DNA of 64,000 nt from Certhia americana (lineage: Eukaryota > Chordata > Aves > Passeriformes > Certhiidae), in assembly GCA_018697195.1 (NCBI GenBank), contig CM031861.1:3380242-3444241 (forward strand), in the 5' to 3' direction. The number at the start of each line of letters is the position of its first letter. The first letter of the stretch is position 1. The notes beneath the pieces were generated by a model. The model had not been told where the DNA came from. It saw only the letters and a list, made by a program, of their open reading frames with translations, and ran no database searches. Position numbers and translations under genes: made by a program. Below are positions 12,583 to 22,900 of this stretch, piece by piece.

Positions 12583-14768
12583 GTAAGGGGACCACTGGGT
12601 TCGTAAGCAAATGGGAACCACTCTGCTTTTACTTTGCATCTCTTGCACCTGGCTGGGTAGCATCCTTAGGAAAATGAGTAACACTGACAGTGGGAGATAC
12701 CAATCTTAGAATTTTCGCCTTTAATGCACAGAGTTTGAATGATGTTTGCTGGTTATTGAGATGTATGAAGAGGAATTGGTGGGATGGGGTGTGTGTTGAC
12801 TCAAAGGTCAAGAATAATCACTTCTTGTTAAATGCGTGAGGTGATGTTTGAATATAGGTTACAGTTTAAGATGTTTCTTCTTACTGTTGAGTACCTCTCT
12901 CCTCATATGTGTAATATTTTGTTTAAGTAAGTGGTGAACTGTGCTTGACCCACATTATCAAGTGCATAACTTAAATTCCCCACCAAACTATGGACAAACG
13001 TTTTTTTCTAATATTGTTAGTCATCCTCTGAATGTAACTGCTTTTTCTTTGTAAGGCAGCATTTGGAAACCTTCAGCAATATTTAAAATATTTAAAATAT
13101 CCTGTAAATAAACAAAAATTGCTATTACATTTAAATGTTATGTGAGTTAGATCTTTTCAGTGTTGAACAGGAAGTCTGGGAGAAGAAGCTGTTTGGCCCC
13201 TAATGAGGTTGGGGTCCTACCCAATGCTTGGTGCCTTATGTACCCCAGCCCTGAGTGAGTTTATTGGGGGAACACTTAGTGTTTTGGTTTCCAAAACTGA
13301 AGCAGAGCTTGCAAAGATGAACTCCCCAAGCTATTTTGCTTTGTGAATTTCAATTAATGTGACAGCTCTTCATGGTTTAATTACCATAACCAGAGGATTT
13401 GCTTGTATGTAACATTGGGAATGGTACAATGCTGTTTATTTTTTACTAATATCCACAATAAAAAAATAAAAGTGGCACTTCGTTGAGCAGGAAAGGAAAA
13501 GAGGAGTTCATGTGGGTAAGAGAAGTTGCAGCTATGGATTAGCTTGAAATAAATTCACTACAACTCAGTTATAAGTATTCAGGGTGTTGTCTTGCAATCT
13601 GTACACATCATCTGAAAGCTCATTGTGTAGTCCCATTTTTAGGGTTTCAAATATAAATATTACCAATATTTTTAAAAATATACATGACTCATGAATATAT
13701 GAGTAATGTATTGTTTTTTCTGATTCACGTTTGAATATCTTCAAAGCTATTCATAGTTCATTATTGGTTTGTTAATATACAAATATATTCTGAAGAAAAA
13801 AAAAATTGCCTTTCTTCTTACTTTTTTCAGTTACTCTTCTTCATGGTGTAGAAATAGCTTCCATTTGGTGCTGGACACATCTCCAGAGTTAAAATTATCA
13901 CGAATGCAGGCAATAAAAGGAAATATATCAGAAAAATAGAACTTCAGCAGGTTTTCCTTTAGTCAGCTTATGATCCTACTCCCTTGCCTAGACTGGCAAA
14001 ACCATGGTGTAATGGAGTTACGTGTGCTTAAAGATGAGAAAGTTGCACTTTGATACCATGGATAACGGATTGAAAAGTCCTGCTTAAATCTTCTCACGTG
14101 AATGTAGAGCACCTGGCGGCCTGGCTGCAAGAGTCTCTTAAGAACCATGGGGGAAGGACCTGAAAAGTGAAAAGAAAGAATCTCTCTAAGCGTTGCAGCA
14201 GTAAATTGTTAGCACTGTTACGTACAATCAGTAACTTGGTGAGTGTTCAGGGCCTCGGAAGCACCTGAAATCTCACAGCATTCCATGTAACTTTTGATCT
14301 GCTGTGTCTGATCCCTTGGAGTGGCTACCCAGAACAGAGACTAGACAAGATTAAGAGAGAATAAAGTGTGTGTTTATTAAAGGCCTTCAAACAGGTTCCC
14401 CTTGGGCAGTCAGAAACCTCCCAGAGGCTAATGGACGATGGTCACGAGTTTTTCAGACAGATATAAGTTTGGTCCATTTACATATCAGGGGTTATTCCTC
14501 CAATTACAGCTTCAGGTAATGAAGTCATATACCCCGAGTTTGCCCCCCTTCCCCGGCTCACTTTTGTTTATACTTTTATACTTTTTTCTATAAACTTTTA
14601 TACTTTTTGGGGCCTGAGGCAGTAGAGCGTCCTTAAGTTTCAGGCCTAGAGGGATTGTTGTGTCTGACCAAAACGCGAAGGCAGTCAACGAACGCTGTAT
14701 ACAGCGCAGGATTTGAACCATATATGAGAGCATATAAAATCCTAACGCAGCACCTCTCTCCTTCCAAG
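12583..14768 (+). other. NAV2: NAV2 intron between E3 and E4
   Basis: A 2.19 kb intron from gtaagg to ctctctccttccaag. Its first three quarters are AT-rich, with an ATA-rich stretch at 13640-13800. The last 0.45 kb looks like an antisense retroviral LTR, listed separately, and reaches almost to the acceptor. A good branch-point match, cctaacg (about 14741-14747), lies about 25 bases before E4. Confidence 0.85.
14305..14750 (-). mobile_element. LTR-like element in antisense (approximate borders)
   Basis: Read on the minus strand, this stretch has the order of a retroviral LTR. There are TATA-like motifs (tataaaag; complement at 14588-14602 and 14561-14580). A polyadenylation signal AATAAA follows (complement tttatt at 14373-14378). 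Then comes a U5-like end containing gtctctgttctgggtagcca, a string I associate with avian endogenous retroviral LTRs. No target-site duplication could be found, so both borders are estimates; 14305 is set at a tgtctgatcc that would give a CA end. It could be diverged or truncated. No viral genes accompany it. Confidence 0.55.
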
Positions 14769-15164
14769 CACGTTGGAGACCACGTTTGACACCAACGTCA
14801 CCACTGAGATCAGCGGCCGCAGCATCCTCAGCCTGACGGGGCGGCCGACGCCGCTGTCGTGGCGGCTGGGCCAGTCCAGCCCGCGGCTGCAGGCCGGCGA
14901 CGCGCCCTCCATGGGCAATGGTTACCCGCCCCGGGGCAACGCCAGCCGCTTCGTCAGCGCCGAGCCCGGCCCCGCGCGCTACCTGTACTCGGCACCGCTG
15001 CGGCGGCAGCTGGCCACCCGCGGCACCAGCGTCTGCCACGTGGACATCGCCGACAAGGCCGGCGACGACATCGACCTGGAGGGCATCGCCATGGACGCCA
15101 CCGGCTACATGAGCGACGGCGACGTGCTGGGCAAGAACATCAGGGCCGACGACATCACCAGCGG
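14769..15164 (+). CDS. NAV2: NAV2 exon E4, GC-rich
   Basis: A 396-bp exon (phase 2 in, phase 2 out) between ccttccaag and gtgagt. With the AG carried from E3 it reads STLETTFDTNVTTEISGRSI, continues through SLTGRPTPLSWRLGQSSPRL and GYPPRGNASRF, and ends DGDVLGKNIRADDITS plus two bases of Gly. These strings match the central NAV2 region closely. The core is about 75% GC with many CpGs, while the neighbouring introns are AT-rich, so it forms an intragenic CpG island by eye. The exon is an exact multiple of three with equal phases, so skipping keeps the frame. A 243-codon open frame on the opposite strand is treated as a by-product of this composition. Confidence 0.94.
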
Positions 15165-15246
15165 GTGAGTGAGCGGGGCTCCCGTTGTGTTTGTGGCACT
15201 GTGTGTTGCCGTGGTTGTTGGGAGGAGTAAGAGCCGGCACCAAAGA

Positions 15247-15825
15247 TGTTCTGCTGCTTTGGGGAGACGGCGCGTTATCGCCGAGGGAGTTAGACAGAAT
15301 TCAAGTTCTAAGTGCGTGCTAAGAAGATGCCCCTAGATATGAAGGTATTCTTGCACGTGTGGCAAATGAAGTTCGCGCGTCAGAATTTTGTAGAAGTTTA
15401 ATAAGGGATGAAAAGGGACAATGTCCACTGCTGGGATGTTTCTGGCTATTGGCCCGAAACACACCGGTAGATTAAGACAGTGTTCTCTATATACTGCTAC
15501 ATTACTGAGGTAGATGCATATTTATGTGTTTCCTACATTAGTCAAACATTCTTGTGAGCTTCTTGATGTTTCCAGAACTCTTTCGTTGGGTTTTTTACAC
15601 TCTGACTTCTCTGCATGACATCTTGTGGTCAATATATCATCAGGTCAATATATCATCAGGTCAATATATTTTATTTTTTCTTATGTCTCTATCCTGTTAT
15701 TTCACACACTCTGATAATAAGTTAAGAAATCTTTTTCTAATTATACTGCGGTGCTCTGGTTTGTGTCACTGTTATCACTTGGAGAGGTCAGTCAGCATAT
15801 TATTATTATGGAGGAAATAACATAA
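15247..15825 (-). mobile_element. Possible second LTR-like element in antisense (borders uncertain)
   Basis: On the minus strand there is a TATA-like tatatagaga (complement near 15485-15496). About 85 bases later comes a polyadenylation-like attaaa (complement tttaat at 15398-15403), and then a CpG-rich U5-like segment down to about 15247. CpG clusters such as ggcgcgttatcgccg (15269-15283) and gttcgcgcgtc (15371-15381) are foreign to the AT-rich intron. The U3-like part contains a 16-bp tandem repeat. I found no terminal inverted repeats or target-site duplication, so this is a structural guess and could be ordinary exon-flanking GC-rich intron. Confidence 0.35.
15627..15669 (+). repeat. 16-bp tandem repeat, about 2.7 copies
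   Basis: The unit ggtcaatatatcatca occurs at 15627-15642 and 15643-15658, followed by a partial copy to 15669. If the surrounding LTR call is right, this would be a U3 enhancer-type repeat; that is inference. Confidence 0.88.
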
Positions 15826-16739
15826 TTGTTTTGCACTATTCTCTTATTATATAGAAGCGTTTTAACATTTTGTGTTTTGCTAAGGCCTATGGTATAATAC
15901 GTTCATCACGCTTATTTCTATAAACTACACAGTGCATACTTAAAGTGATAAATTATGTTACATTAACAAACAAAAAGGAGTTATAAATTGTACTATATCT
16001 GAATACTTACAATCAATAACAACACGCAAGAGCTAATATATAAATGTGAAAGCCAAGATTATATTGCCTTTTTTTTTTTTTTTTTTTTAACACATGTGAT
16101 TATAGGTTTTCCTGAGTCAGGACTCGTGAGGGTTGCAACATTCATTTGTGCCCACGAGATGGAGGGAGTGAGGCACGTTTTGTACTTAGCTGGACTCTTT
16201 GCTGCCTGAACTTTGAGGTTCACCGGAAGGAAATGAGTTTGCGTCACTGTGTTAGGTACAATAGTGGTGCATGCTAAAGAAGACTTAGGGAACAAGTCAG
16301 TGTGCAGAATTATGAAGTGATAGACAATTATTAACAAGGTTTTACATCAGCATTTTATCTCTGTCTTGAGTGGAAAAAGCATTTGTTCTTTGCTTCAAAG
16401 CTGGGATTCAATTCATCTACTTTCAGTTATAAAAAGAAATTTTTTCTTAGCTGAAGTACATTAGCATTGGATTAATGTTAAAAATGATCTCGAGATTTAG
16501 ATGGTTTGATGGTGGTTTTTTGGATTTATTTTGTTTTGGTGTTTTTGTTTGGTTTTTGTTTGTTGGTTTGGTTTGAGTTTACTTTGTGGCAGCCCTCTCT
16601 GGCCATCTTGCATCCTTTTATTTTTTTTTTTTTTTTTTCTTTTGTTAGTGACATTTCTAGTGGCGTTGGCTTTTTTGAAAGCTATGATGTCTCTTACTAG
16701 AATCCAGCTACTGCTTTGTCATTAACTTAACCACTTCAG

Positions 16740-16990
16740 TTACACCATCTGACAGCCTCCATTAATTCAGTCCATTATGAATATTTGGTTATTTTCACAC
16801 TTTTTGAAAAGTCAGATGCCTTCTTTTTAATGCTTCATTAGGGAAGTATATAGTCAAGTAGTTGATGCAAAAATCAGTGTAAAATTCTGTTTCAGATAAA
16901 ACACCAGTAGCTGTTGCTGCATTAATAATGCATCAAATCACTAAAGCACCTTGTGTTTTCCTCATATAAATCAACTTACACCTGGATTTT
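16740..16990. promoter_or_regulatory. Candidate conserved non-coding element (weak)
   Basis: An AT-rich stretch with several homeodomain-type cores: tgacag (16750), two attaat cores (16761 and 16922), and a palindromic gcattaataatgc at 16919-16931. It looks unlike simple-sequence DNA and resembles vertebrate developmental enhancers in texture. No direct evidence of conservation is available from one sequence. Confidence 0.2.
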
Positions 16991-19900
16991 GTAATGTTTT
17001 AAAGCAGTTACTGCTTTTCTTCTGGACTATGAATTATATTTAAATTGGTGGCTGTAGTTTTGGTCTGGAAGTGAGGAAAGTGAATTCTAAGTAGCATTTA
17101 TTTGTTTTATGGTTTCCATAAAACACCTTGAGTGGTAGTTGGGAATTACCCCTGGCAGAACTGTGTCAGCTCAGCGTTCTGCTGCTCAGAGAGGAGCCCC
17201 AGTCTTTGCAGACCTTTATTTAGTAAAATTCAGATTCCAGGTTGAGGAGAGGGAAATCCTAGAGAAGCTATCAAATTTATGAATGATTTAACCAGAGAAA
17301 TCTGTACCTCTGCTCATCTCTGTGTATCATTTCCTTTTCTTTTTCTGGTCAGCCTGCAGCATAAAAACTGGGAGTCTCCATTGTCTGAAAGTACAAGAGT
17401 GGTGTTTAGATTCTGGGTAAGAAAATGGTTTTGCCAGTTGGTGCCTCTGTCACCAAAGCAGTGAGTTATATACCAAGAATGATTGACATAGCAGAAGAGT
17501 TATGTACTCCATGCCACCTCACTCCTGGCTTTGAGACATCTTTAACTGACTGTCTGACTCTTCTTTCCCTACTAGTTTTTAAAGAAGTGAGATACTTTTC
17601 ACTTTTTACTCATGTAATAGCCACATGCTGATAAATGAGATCTCAGTTTAAGGTTCTTAGGACAAGTGTGTACAAATACATTTTTCTTTTCCACATCTTT
17701 TGCCATTAGCTACAGAAGTCTGTTTTGCTTAATAGTGTGAGTTGGTTTATCAATTCATATAGCACTGTTGGAGTCATTGACTAAGTTCCAAGGACAGAAC
17801 TGGTACTGTAGGTCAATCCATTGTTGGAAAGATGCAGCTCCATTTACAGGGTTTGGACAGGGTTTGGAGATGGGCAGTTTGGGAGTCCTCTCCTTGCTGC
17901 ACTCGTGGGCATTTGGAGGGAGCATTGCTGCAAGGAGCCCCACAAGCCTGGGGTTGCAGTCTGTGAAGGGTAATCATGTGAGTGGATTCCTTGAGAAGGG
18001 AATATTGCAGCATTAAATCGCAATGACCGCATTCCAGTATTAATGGAGAAGGATAAAGAGAAAAGGTTGTTACCTTTGGTGACCCCTAATGACACTGGGT
18101 TGCCATCTCCAGTGTGAGCAGATGTTTGGTAGCCTGTTCTATAAGTTATGTTCCCCAAGGTCCGTTTAATAATAATTAAATAGTTAGAAAAAATAGGATG
18201 GCATTGTGTTTCTGTGGGAGTGGAGTAATAAACTGCTTAGAAATCAGAGAGGTTGCTTGTAAAGAAAGCATCCGTGTGACTTGCTGCAGAACAAATCACC
18301 AAGATCAATGGTAGGGCAAACGGGCTCAACATTTCCAGAAGCTGAGCTACACTATGTGCAGAGCAGCACAAGAGGGTATTTAGAGCATGAATAGCTCTTT
18401 ATTAGCTGTGTGTTTCACTTTGTCATTTTTCAGAATTGCTACAATCCCGGAGTCTGAAAACCTTGAATCTGTGTTTTCATTGGCAAACTGATAGGGAAGG
18501 AAGCCAAAATATTTGTTACAGCCAAAATAAATCCAATAGCCAAGAAAAACTAGTTTAGCCCTGTGATCCTGGTGCTTTCCCTGAAATGTACTGGGTCATG
18601 GGAAGTTTCGTTTGGCCTCCCTTAATGAGTCTGCTCAAGCAGAGCTCTGGCAGGCACCAGGATTGAGTTCTTAGGGTTAAGGAAGAGTATCTTTGCCAAA
18701 GGGACAGAGAACAGCTCTTAAACTAAGCAGGTCTCCAGGGGGTGGATCAAAGGTAAGAAGTTGCCTTTTTGCAGGGTCTAAAACGTAAAGTGAGGAAGAA
18801 ACAGGAGTAGGGCTTGTGTGAGCTGGGGAGTGTGCCCCCAACCCACTCCTTTTGGTGGCTGGCTGAGCTGGAGGCTCAGAGCCTCAGTGGAAGGTGGTAG
18901 GCACCTCAGAGCCCAGAATTGTCTCACCTCTGTACCCCGAACATTGTCTCAGGTGGGGATGTTAATTCTCATGGATTTTTTGCATTTGTTCAGAAGGTTT
19001 TTGTCCACTGCAGTCTCCCTCTAGCTTCTAACACACATATTCCTACCCTTTTTTTGTCTCCCTAGCCCCAGTTTTCTCTAATGAGATGTAGAGTTAATTT
19101 CCTTTTTATCTCTTATTGGAATGCAGCAACTGGGCTGTTGTTCCAAAAAAAAACACACCTTTTATAATTTTCTTTTCATTTAATTAATCCTCTGTCCCTG
19201 TTTTCATTACCTTAAGTGTGCAGCTTTCTATGCAGAATCAACAGCGTGGATATACTGATTAGTGCTGGTCACAAGTTTTCTCTGGAAGTAGCTTTGGGTC
19301 TGCAAACACACCTTTGTCAAAATATTTTTTTGCAGAAGCATGGCTGTTCCAACTATGTTCCAACAGTGGTCAGGGCACTGTGCTAAAATACTCCTTGCAG
19401 CCACCTCCTGTGGGTGCAGTGGTTGTTGTTGGGGGATACAGTTTGATACCATTTGATTAATCTCCCCATATTTGATGATTGGTGGTGATATTTCCCTATT
19501 CCACATCTCTGTTTCCACAACCTCTTGATGTGTTTGTGTGCACAATGCCCATGGGGTTATGATTGCTTCTTGTTGATTCAAACCTTTGTGCTCCCTGGGG
19601 ATGGTTTTACAAGCCCTGGAAGCAGTTGGATTTGGAAGGTGTGTGAAGGATGCTGAAAGGGTGAACAAGCCACTTTGCACTGGGGAATCAGACTTTGCCC
19701 CTGCTTCTGCTCAGGTCTCAATCTCACCCAGAGCACTGTGCCCTTCATGGACCAAAACCATCACCGAAACACAGTTCTGAAGCAGGCTTACATTTAGGAG
19801 TTACATCTGTTGGCAGGCGAAAAACAACAGAAATTGAGAGCTGAAATTGAGGGCTGATTTTGCTGAATGTTGAAGTGTAGTTGGTGTTCGTAGGATTCTT

Positions 19901-22900
19901 GCAGCTGTTTCTTGGTTTTGCGCTATTTACCAGGCAGGCAGTGACGCATTTTCTTCAGATGTCAGGGTCACAGGTGGTGTAACAGACCTCCCCTGGGGCT
20001 GAGGTTTCACAGGAGGAGGAGGACTCTGCAGTTTGCTACTAATGAGAAGTTGTTATTGGGAATAGAAAGTGAGAGAAACCCTTTCCTTCTAAGCTGTCTG
20101 CAGCAGGAGTGGTTGCTGCTCCAGGTAACTTGTGGCTGGCTAGAAATCAGGAGTGCCTGAGCTAATCCTGGGCTGAGTGAGAATGTGGGTGCCTTGTGCA
20201 TTGATTCAGGGCTCTGTCTGTAGGCTTTTCTGACCTATATCTTTCCATAGTTATTACAAATGTATTTTTTCTGTGCACTTTGGGTTACAGTGTATTAGTC
20301 ATTTACTGGACACTGTTCTTTAAATGATATGGTTTTATTGATAAGGTTTCATCTAAATACAGTGGATGGGTGAAACTGCATTCCTTTTATGGCTCTAGCA
20401 CTTCAACATCACTAAGACTCATTAGGAGGTTTATTTTATTTCCTTCTGTGTTTGAGCAGAGTGTTTATTTGAACTGTCTTTCATCTTGCGAGGGCTGACT
20501 ATTTCTACATTGTGATCTTTTCAACGTTGCAGAATAGTATCTATATATGGTAAATGGATAATTAACACAAATAATGAAAGGGTCAGGCAAGCAAACTCAA
20601 AAGTTTGACTTTCATGAAAAGGGATAAGGAAACATTAACATCTGACTTTACAGCAGACAAGGTTGCAACTGAGTTTGGATTTTAAGTCAGAGATGACTTG
20701 GTGCAGTAAAAATGAAAAGAAAAAATTGTGGCAGTGTTTAAATAAAGATTGTATTCTTTTTCCAATGCCTGTACTTGGAGTTCTTTGCAGGAGACATGGG
20801 TACGATATTGCACAAGCATATTCAATATTATTAGTTTTGTATATTGTTTTAATTATTCTTCAATATTGCATTCACTTCAGGAGTAGTTCTTGTGTCAGCT
20901 TCATTAATAAGACAGTGTTTATCATTTATCTCAAGTGATATTTCAGATGTCCTTCAGCTCTCCTAGAACCTTTCTGGCAATGTGATTCAGCATAGGAAGA
21001 CAACATAAACCTGTGAGTTATAACCTTACACGTCAGGTTTTGGTGGGTTTTTTTCAGTATAAGGGTAAAATACCCATGTTAGGTCATATATTGTGTTAAT
21101 AAAATGACCATTATAGCTGTGGTGCTTTGTATTTTTGCTTACTTCTACACACTGGCCTATTGCTAACAATTACCAAAACACCATTTAATAGCAGTTATCC
21201 CATTTTGGGTTTCTTTCTGTAATAAGCACCTCAGCAGTCCTTGAACTGCTGCATCGGTGCCAACACGTTGTTGTAATTTGAGTGAAGGGACAGCTCCTAA
21301 AGGACAAAACAGGGTCCCAGTCTGGGGCTAGCCAGTAGAGGGGGATGCAGTCATTCACACTGTCAATGTGGATCGTCTGCAGGGAAAGAGTGGACAGGAG
21401 GGAATAATCCAAAGTCACTGTGGAGTTACTCTTGCTCTGCTGCTGAGAACCTCTGGAGAAGCTGCATCCCCTCCTTAATCCTGTTTGGTCACGGGTAATT
21501 CCTCTCCTGAACAGCATTGAAGAGGGTGATGAAAAATGGATCACTCATTCTGTAGCTTAGTTCTATGATTTTCATTGAAATGGACTCTGAGAAAGAACTT
21601 AGGGATTGAAATCAAAATTGGCTTGTGCAAAGCCCTGTTGAACAATTGCCTGATTTGGTGCAGCCTGGTGGTGAATGTCATCCTCTTTTCAGTAATGAGT
21701 TTCCACCCATGTTTTCCTTGGGGTCCAGAGTGACATTTGCACACCTGAAAGGATTGACCTCTTGAGTGTTTTCCAGTCTGTCTGGGCTGACTGGATTTGA
21801 CTAAGAGGTTCAAAAGCAGCGATGCAGCAGGCCTCCTTCTTGAGATGGAGGTGAATTTGTGGTTGAGGTGCTCTTGGCTGACAGATGGAATGAGTGTTGG
21901 AAAGAGGATCATACACTGGGGACTCTCCTCTGGAACAGGAATGGCTGCAGCCATACGAGAGACACTATTTTTCAGTCTAATATGCTTTGAGGTATTGACA
22001 GCTTCTCTTTGACTACGTGTATCTGAGACTGCTCATTCCACAGGAAACTGATTTCTTCAAAAGCTCTGTCAGAAGCTGCTGTTCTGGATGTGGGGCTGTG
22101 TAGGAGCAGCAGCCATCCAACTCCCTTACAGGTGGCACTGCCCTTGGATTCTTTGCGTGCAAACTGCTTGAAGCTGAGAAGACATAGAAAAAAAATTAGC
22201 CTTGGGCAGCAGTGCCCAAAAAATGTTATTTGGTGGCTACTGAAGGATTTATGTGCCAGGCAGCTTTAATAGGGCTCCAGTCAGAAGAATATTGATTTTA
22301 CAGAAGCCACCTGTTTCTGCAGATTTTAATTTTTTTTCATGTAAAAAGGTCTGAGCATTAAGTAGTTAATGGGATGAACTTGTTTTGCTTCTAGACTGGT
22401 TTGAACAATGTGAATAAGCAGCACCATCCATGCTATTAGTGATTTACACATGAGAGATTTCTCTAAATAAACTATGAAACTAATCTATACATCCTAAGTT
22501 TTGCATAATCTCATTTTTCCTGTCTTACCTGTTGGTGGAACAGGTATCTCCTCCTTTCCAGCAGTGATCAGAATTTTTGAATCTGCAAGTAAGCAAGTAA
22601 TTTGTGCAGGTCTTACTCCATGTTTGGGTTATGCATCTGCAGAACAATTCACAGTTCATTCATTAGTTTGCTAATTATAAATAGTTACTGATTATTGGTA
22701 AACCTGTTAATTTCTAACCTTAAATATAAATTAAATTTTATTAATTGAGCAGTAGGTTTGCCCTTCTATTAACCTGAACTGTAATATTTGGTCTAATTTT
22801 AGGGATTTGGGCATTGTATTTGAAGTCCCTACCTGCAAGCTCAGGACCTAATCCTGTTCTTGCATGTTCTTGTTGAAATTCACAGGGATCAATAATGGAA

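Noticed and set aside
14512..15243. 243-codon open frame on the minus strand as a protein gene
   Set aside because: It mirrors the GC-rich coding exon E4 and runs into LTR-like sequence; its repetitive Ala/Val/Gly wording has no domain. Kept only as part of a transcript hypothesis.
14305..15825. One provirus with two LTRs enclosing E4
   Set aside because: The sequence between them is NAV2 coding exon plus splice sites, not viral genes, and the two LTR-like stretches do not resemble each other.
19228..19680. 150-codon minus-strand frame
   Set aside because: No recognisable domain, no neighbouring exon, no transcript signals; consistent with chance.
21185..21954. Two adjoining minus-strand frames of 119 and 137 codons
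   Set aside because: The second starts where the first ends, but both are low in recognisable motifs and lack splice sites or family similarity.
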